Of a stretch of DNA of 64,000 bases, positions 61,507 through 64,000 are shown piece by piece. The stretch spans positions 9,305,001 to 9,369,000 of the forward strand of contig CM076151.1 in the NCBI GenBank assembly GCA_038025085.1, given 5' to 3'. A model generated the notes under the pieces. The model saw nothing but the letters and a program-made list of their open reading frames with translations, had not been told where the DNA came from and did not search any database. The stretch comes from Tetragonia tetragonoides. Lineage: Eukaryota; Streptophyta; Magnoliopsida; Caryophyllales; Aizoaceae. Within the stretch, counting starts at the first letter, position 1; each line of letters begins with the position of its first letter. Made by a program: the position numbers and the translations under genes.

Positions 61507-64000
61507 CCTGTTTTCGTGGCGAAACAGAACACCACCATTGTTGAAAAACTCCCGCAAAAATTTTCTTCCCATTCTCTCGCTCAGCTCTCTCTCTCTCTCT
61601 CTCTCTTCCCCTGTTTTCGTGGCGAAACAGAACACCACCATTGTTGAAAAACTCCCTGTTGAACAACAACAACAACAACATCCATTAAATCTCCTCATAA
61701 AAACGTAGAAGAAGCAGATGTTGGTATCAATTGTTACATCTCAAAACCTTCAAAATCAAGCTCAAATTTTGATTCCTTAGGAGCTCAAAATTCTGAAACA
61801 AAACCGAAAATTAAGACAAAAAGGGAAAAAATTAAAAAGAAAGAAGGAGAAGCTTAGCTAGGAATCGGCAGATCGAAGCTTCTAAAGCTCATGCATGGCC
61901 ATTGAAGCTCGCTCGAGATTAATCAGAAATGTCGCCGACCATGGTTCATGGCCGGAAACCACAAATCGGTGGCTTGAGAGCTCGATATGTGGTCGCCGGA
62001 CAAAAATGATGGTCGACAACCTTTAACTTCATCGCGGCCATGGCTTCGCTGAGTTCTTGTCGCCATTAATGACGATCTTCAGAGCTTGAGAGAGAGATGG
62101 AGATGGATACGGGAACCGTCGGCTTGGGAGCTCGGAGAGAGAGAAAGAAAAGAGAGAGAGCTGGAAAGGAGAAAGAGTGGCACTCATGGTCGGCAGCTCG
62201 CGGGGTAGGAGAGAGAAAGAGACGGGGAACTGGGAAGAGAGGGGGAGAGGAGAGAGAAAGAGGAAAGAGAGAGCAGCTGAGGAAATCTTTTGGTTTTAGT
62301 TTTAGTTTAGTTTTATTTATTTATTTATTTATTTTTTATTTATTTAATTATTTGGTCAAATCACTTAAAAGTCACGTGAGGGTAAAATGGTCAGAAAAAT
62401 TTTGGATTTGGTCGGAATTTCACTTAAGGTGTGACTCACACGGCGTTTGTAACATTAAAGGTGGTACTGAACAAATAGCAACTTTTCAGGGGGTACTGAA
62501 CAAAACGTGTAACTTTTCAGGTGGTTTTCACCAAATTGCGCTTGAAAAAAATCCAAGAAGATGACAAGGAAGGGATATTATTGGTGCAAGTGACTTATTT
62601 TCTTGGATAGTCATGATTTATGAACTCGTGATGAATGGATGGAACTTCTGAGCTTCTCTACCTTTAATACTTAATCTAGGTAAATTCTCCCCATAAATCA
62701 AAACGAACATTAATTACACAACAAGTCTTACGAGATATTCCCTCAATCTCATTAAAAAAAAGTTATTTATTTTTTCACGATCTCTAATATAATACATCAT
62801 TTTGAACGTAATTAATTGTAAATATATAAATATATAGTCATTATTAAAAAAATATTACTTTTCAAAGTACTATCTAAAATGAATCTAACAAAGTAAGTTT
62901 TTTATATATTATAAATCTTTATGATTTTCCACAACTTAATTGTCAAAATTAGTGACTTAGACCTTTAAAAAGTAAATGACAACAACATTTTAGTAGGATA
63001 AAAAGATAGTTAAATCACAAAAACTTGTTTAACACGGTCTTATAGTAACTATTGAGAAGACAATGGTCACTTTTTAGGGGAACAAGATTATGACTACACA
63101 TAATAAATGACCCTTACATTACTTAATAGTTACCCCATTTTTCTATAAACACAAAATTTGCTCTTATCACGAGCTTATAAGAGTTTTTCTTTATAAAGTT
63201 TTAACTTTTGGGTTAGTCAAAAACATCCAAAAGTTTTGTTTGGATGGAAAACTTTTTGGGAGCTTCACCTTTCATAGGTGCTCAAAACTCAATTTGGAAA
63301 AGAAAAGTTAAATTACTCACAGCTACAGCTTGCAGAACGTTCGCAGAGCCGCAGGCTCGCAGCTACAGCTCGCGACTCCCAACTACAACTAGTTTTGCCA
63401 ACCATATATAGTCTTAGTTGTTCAAAACCTAAACTTTAAGGTAGCTTTTACTCGTAATGCAATGCAATTATTTAAAAGGTTGAAGGGGGAGTAAGGAGAA
63501 GAATAAGTGAGATTGATTACCCTATTCAAAATAATACTGGAAAAAGTTGAGCAATTGTGATTACATTAAATAATACAATCAAACTCCACTTTATTTTTTC
63601 ATCCCTCTCCTTCACTCCTTCCCTTTTCACCCCATATCTACTCGAGTTACATTACTAGTAAGTAAACGAGCCCAATTTCTATTGTCTTGTATGCAATAAC
63701 AGAAGAGAAAGAGAAAAAAGTTTACCTCAATTGAAAGAGTAAGAAGATCTTGCACAGTGAGTATCCATTTACCCTTATTGCCAAAGGGCTCACCATTACC
63801 ACCCCAAAGAGCCCACGATTCGATCTCCTCACTCGACGGACCTTCATACTTAATACTAACCACCTTGGTGTTAAACCTGACATGTTTGAGCAAATCAAAA
63901 TGGTTAGCATAAGATTGAAAGTAATCTAACACTTGGGTATGGTCAGGGAAAGGTGTTTCCACAGAAGATGGCCAAGGGTAATCTGAGAATTCGTATAAGA
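58543..64000 (-). CDS. FMO1-like flavin-containing monooxygenase, 5'-partial, with a frameshift (possible pseudogene)
   Basis: Minus-strand exons: 64000-63726 (continues beyond the window), 60261-60019, 59686-59444, 59376-58995, 58885-58543 (stop TAA). Protein blocks fit plant FMOs of the FMO1 branch: [12 protein letters not shown] early, [27 protein letters not shown] (second nucleotide-binding region), [24 protein letters not shown] (the conserved ATG-x-x motif), [36 protein letters not shown] and [15 protein letters not shown]. FMOs use FAD and NADPH to oxygenate small molecules; FMO1 makes N-hydroxypipecolic acid in immunity, but function here is only inferred. The N-terminal FAD motif lies outside the window. 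In exon 2, five extra bases (TAATG) after KSAI shift the frame and create a stop before [10 protein letters not shown]. If real, the gene is broken. Confidence 0.85.
60414..60672. mobile_element. Stowaway-type MITE in the FMO intron
   Basis: 259 bp with TA on both sides (60412-60413, 60673-60674). Ends CTCCCTCCGTTCTTATAAAA and ATAGGAACGGAGGGAG are inverted; the next CTACCATTTGCTTTTGC block is inverted at the right. A second GGTAGAGTTTTATGG block near 60609 shows an internal partial duplication. Confidence 0.88.
61024..62541. mobile_element. MULE copy 2 (non-autonomous, ~200-bp TIRs, perfect 9-bp TSD)
   Basis: Perfect 9-bp duplication TTGAAAAAA (61015-61023 and 62542-62550). TIRs of about 200 bp start GCGCAATTTGGTGAAAACC and match each other almost base for base, apart from one substitution (CTCC/CCCC) and a short extra stretch near 61190. 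Inside: CT microsatellites, three CCTGTTTTCGTGGCGAAACA words, and the ~230-bp segment (~61850-62080) shared with copy 1 in opposite orientation. Lies in the long intron of the FMO gene. No transposase. Confidence 0.92.
61332..61610. repeat. (CT)n microsatellites with CCTGTTTTCGTGGCGAAACA words
   Basis: CT tracts separated by the 20-base word at about 61386, 61507 and 61610. Long Ser-Leu or Arg-Glu frames here are repeat translations, not genes. Confidence 0.9.
62551..63725 (-). other. Remainder of the long FMO intron
   Basis: AT-rich intron sequence; a weak inverted Stowaway-like body around 62756-62990 (TTTAAAAAGTAAATGAC) lacks clear ends. Confidence 0.4.

Noticed and set aside
61295..61698. 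Several overlapping Ser-Leu / Arg-Glu open frames on both strands
   Set aside because: CT/GA simple repeats in MULE copy 2; no real protein composition.

Overview
The window is nuclear DNA of a flowering plant, almost certainly a eudicot. The genes are split by GT-AG introns, coding density is low, and the spaces are filled with plant transposable elements (Ty1/copia, Mutator, hAT, Stowaway, Helitron-like, SINE) and long satellite-like arrays. The tandem pair of class I HKT sodium transporters would suit Caryophyllales (spinach, beet or quinoa relatives), but I cannot prove the species from sequence alone.

Layout. 1-3342 (+): the 3' part of a MATE transporter of the chloroplast DTX45 type. 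4110-5640 and 16684-20036: two arrays of one ~313-bp tandem repeat. 6.4-10.2 kb: small DNA transposons and a SINE. 10255-13149: a very young, RT-less copia element (gag-protease only). 20.1-23.3 kb: Helitron-like repeats, including a head-to-head dimer. 25.6-29.3 kb: a long-TIR MULE, a foldback MITE and two hAT-like elements. 29597-35144 and 38539-43865 (+): two tandem HKT1-type genes of 553 and 501 codons. 44-53.6 kb: an intergenic or intronic region with degenerate kilobase-scale repeats, ending at a probable minus-strand promoter near 53.95 kb. 54.56-56.34 kb: a MULE nested in a Stowaway MITE. 57.66-58.23 kb: a hAT-like element. 58543-64000 (-): the 3' part of an FMO1-like flavin monooxygenase gene whose 3.5-kb intron holds a second MULE copy and a MITE; exon 2 carries a 5-nt frameshift.

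Functionally, the HKT pair is the only obvious gene cluster. Both proteins keep the Ser-Gly-Gly-Gly selectivity-filter pattern of Na+-selective HKT1 proteins that retrieve sodium from xylem, but the second copy has an extra small intron, a shorter cytosolic loop and unusual pore residues. DTX45-like and FMO are unrelated neighbours. Much of the remaining sequence is transposon-derived; several insertions are documented by exact target-site duplications. No classical operons, CRISPR arrays or rRNA/tRNA genes were seen.
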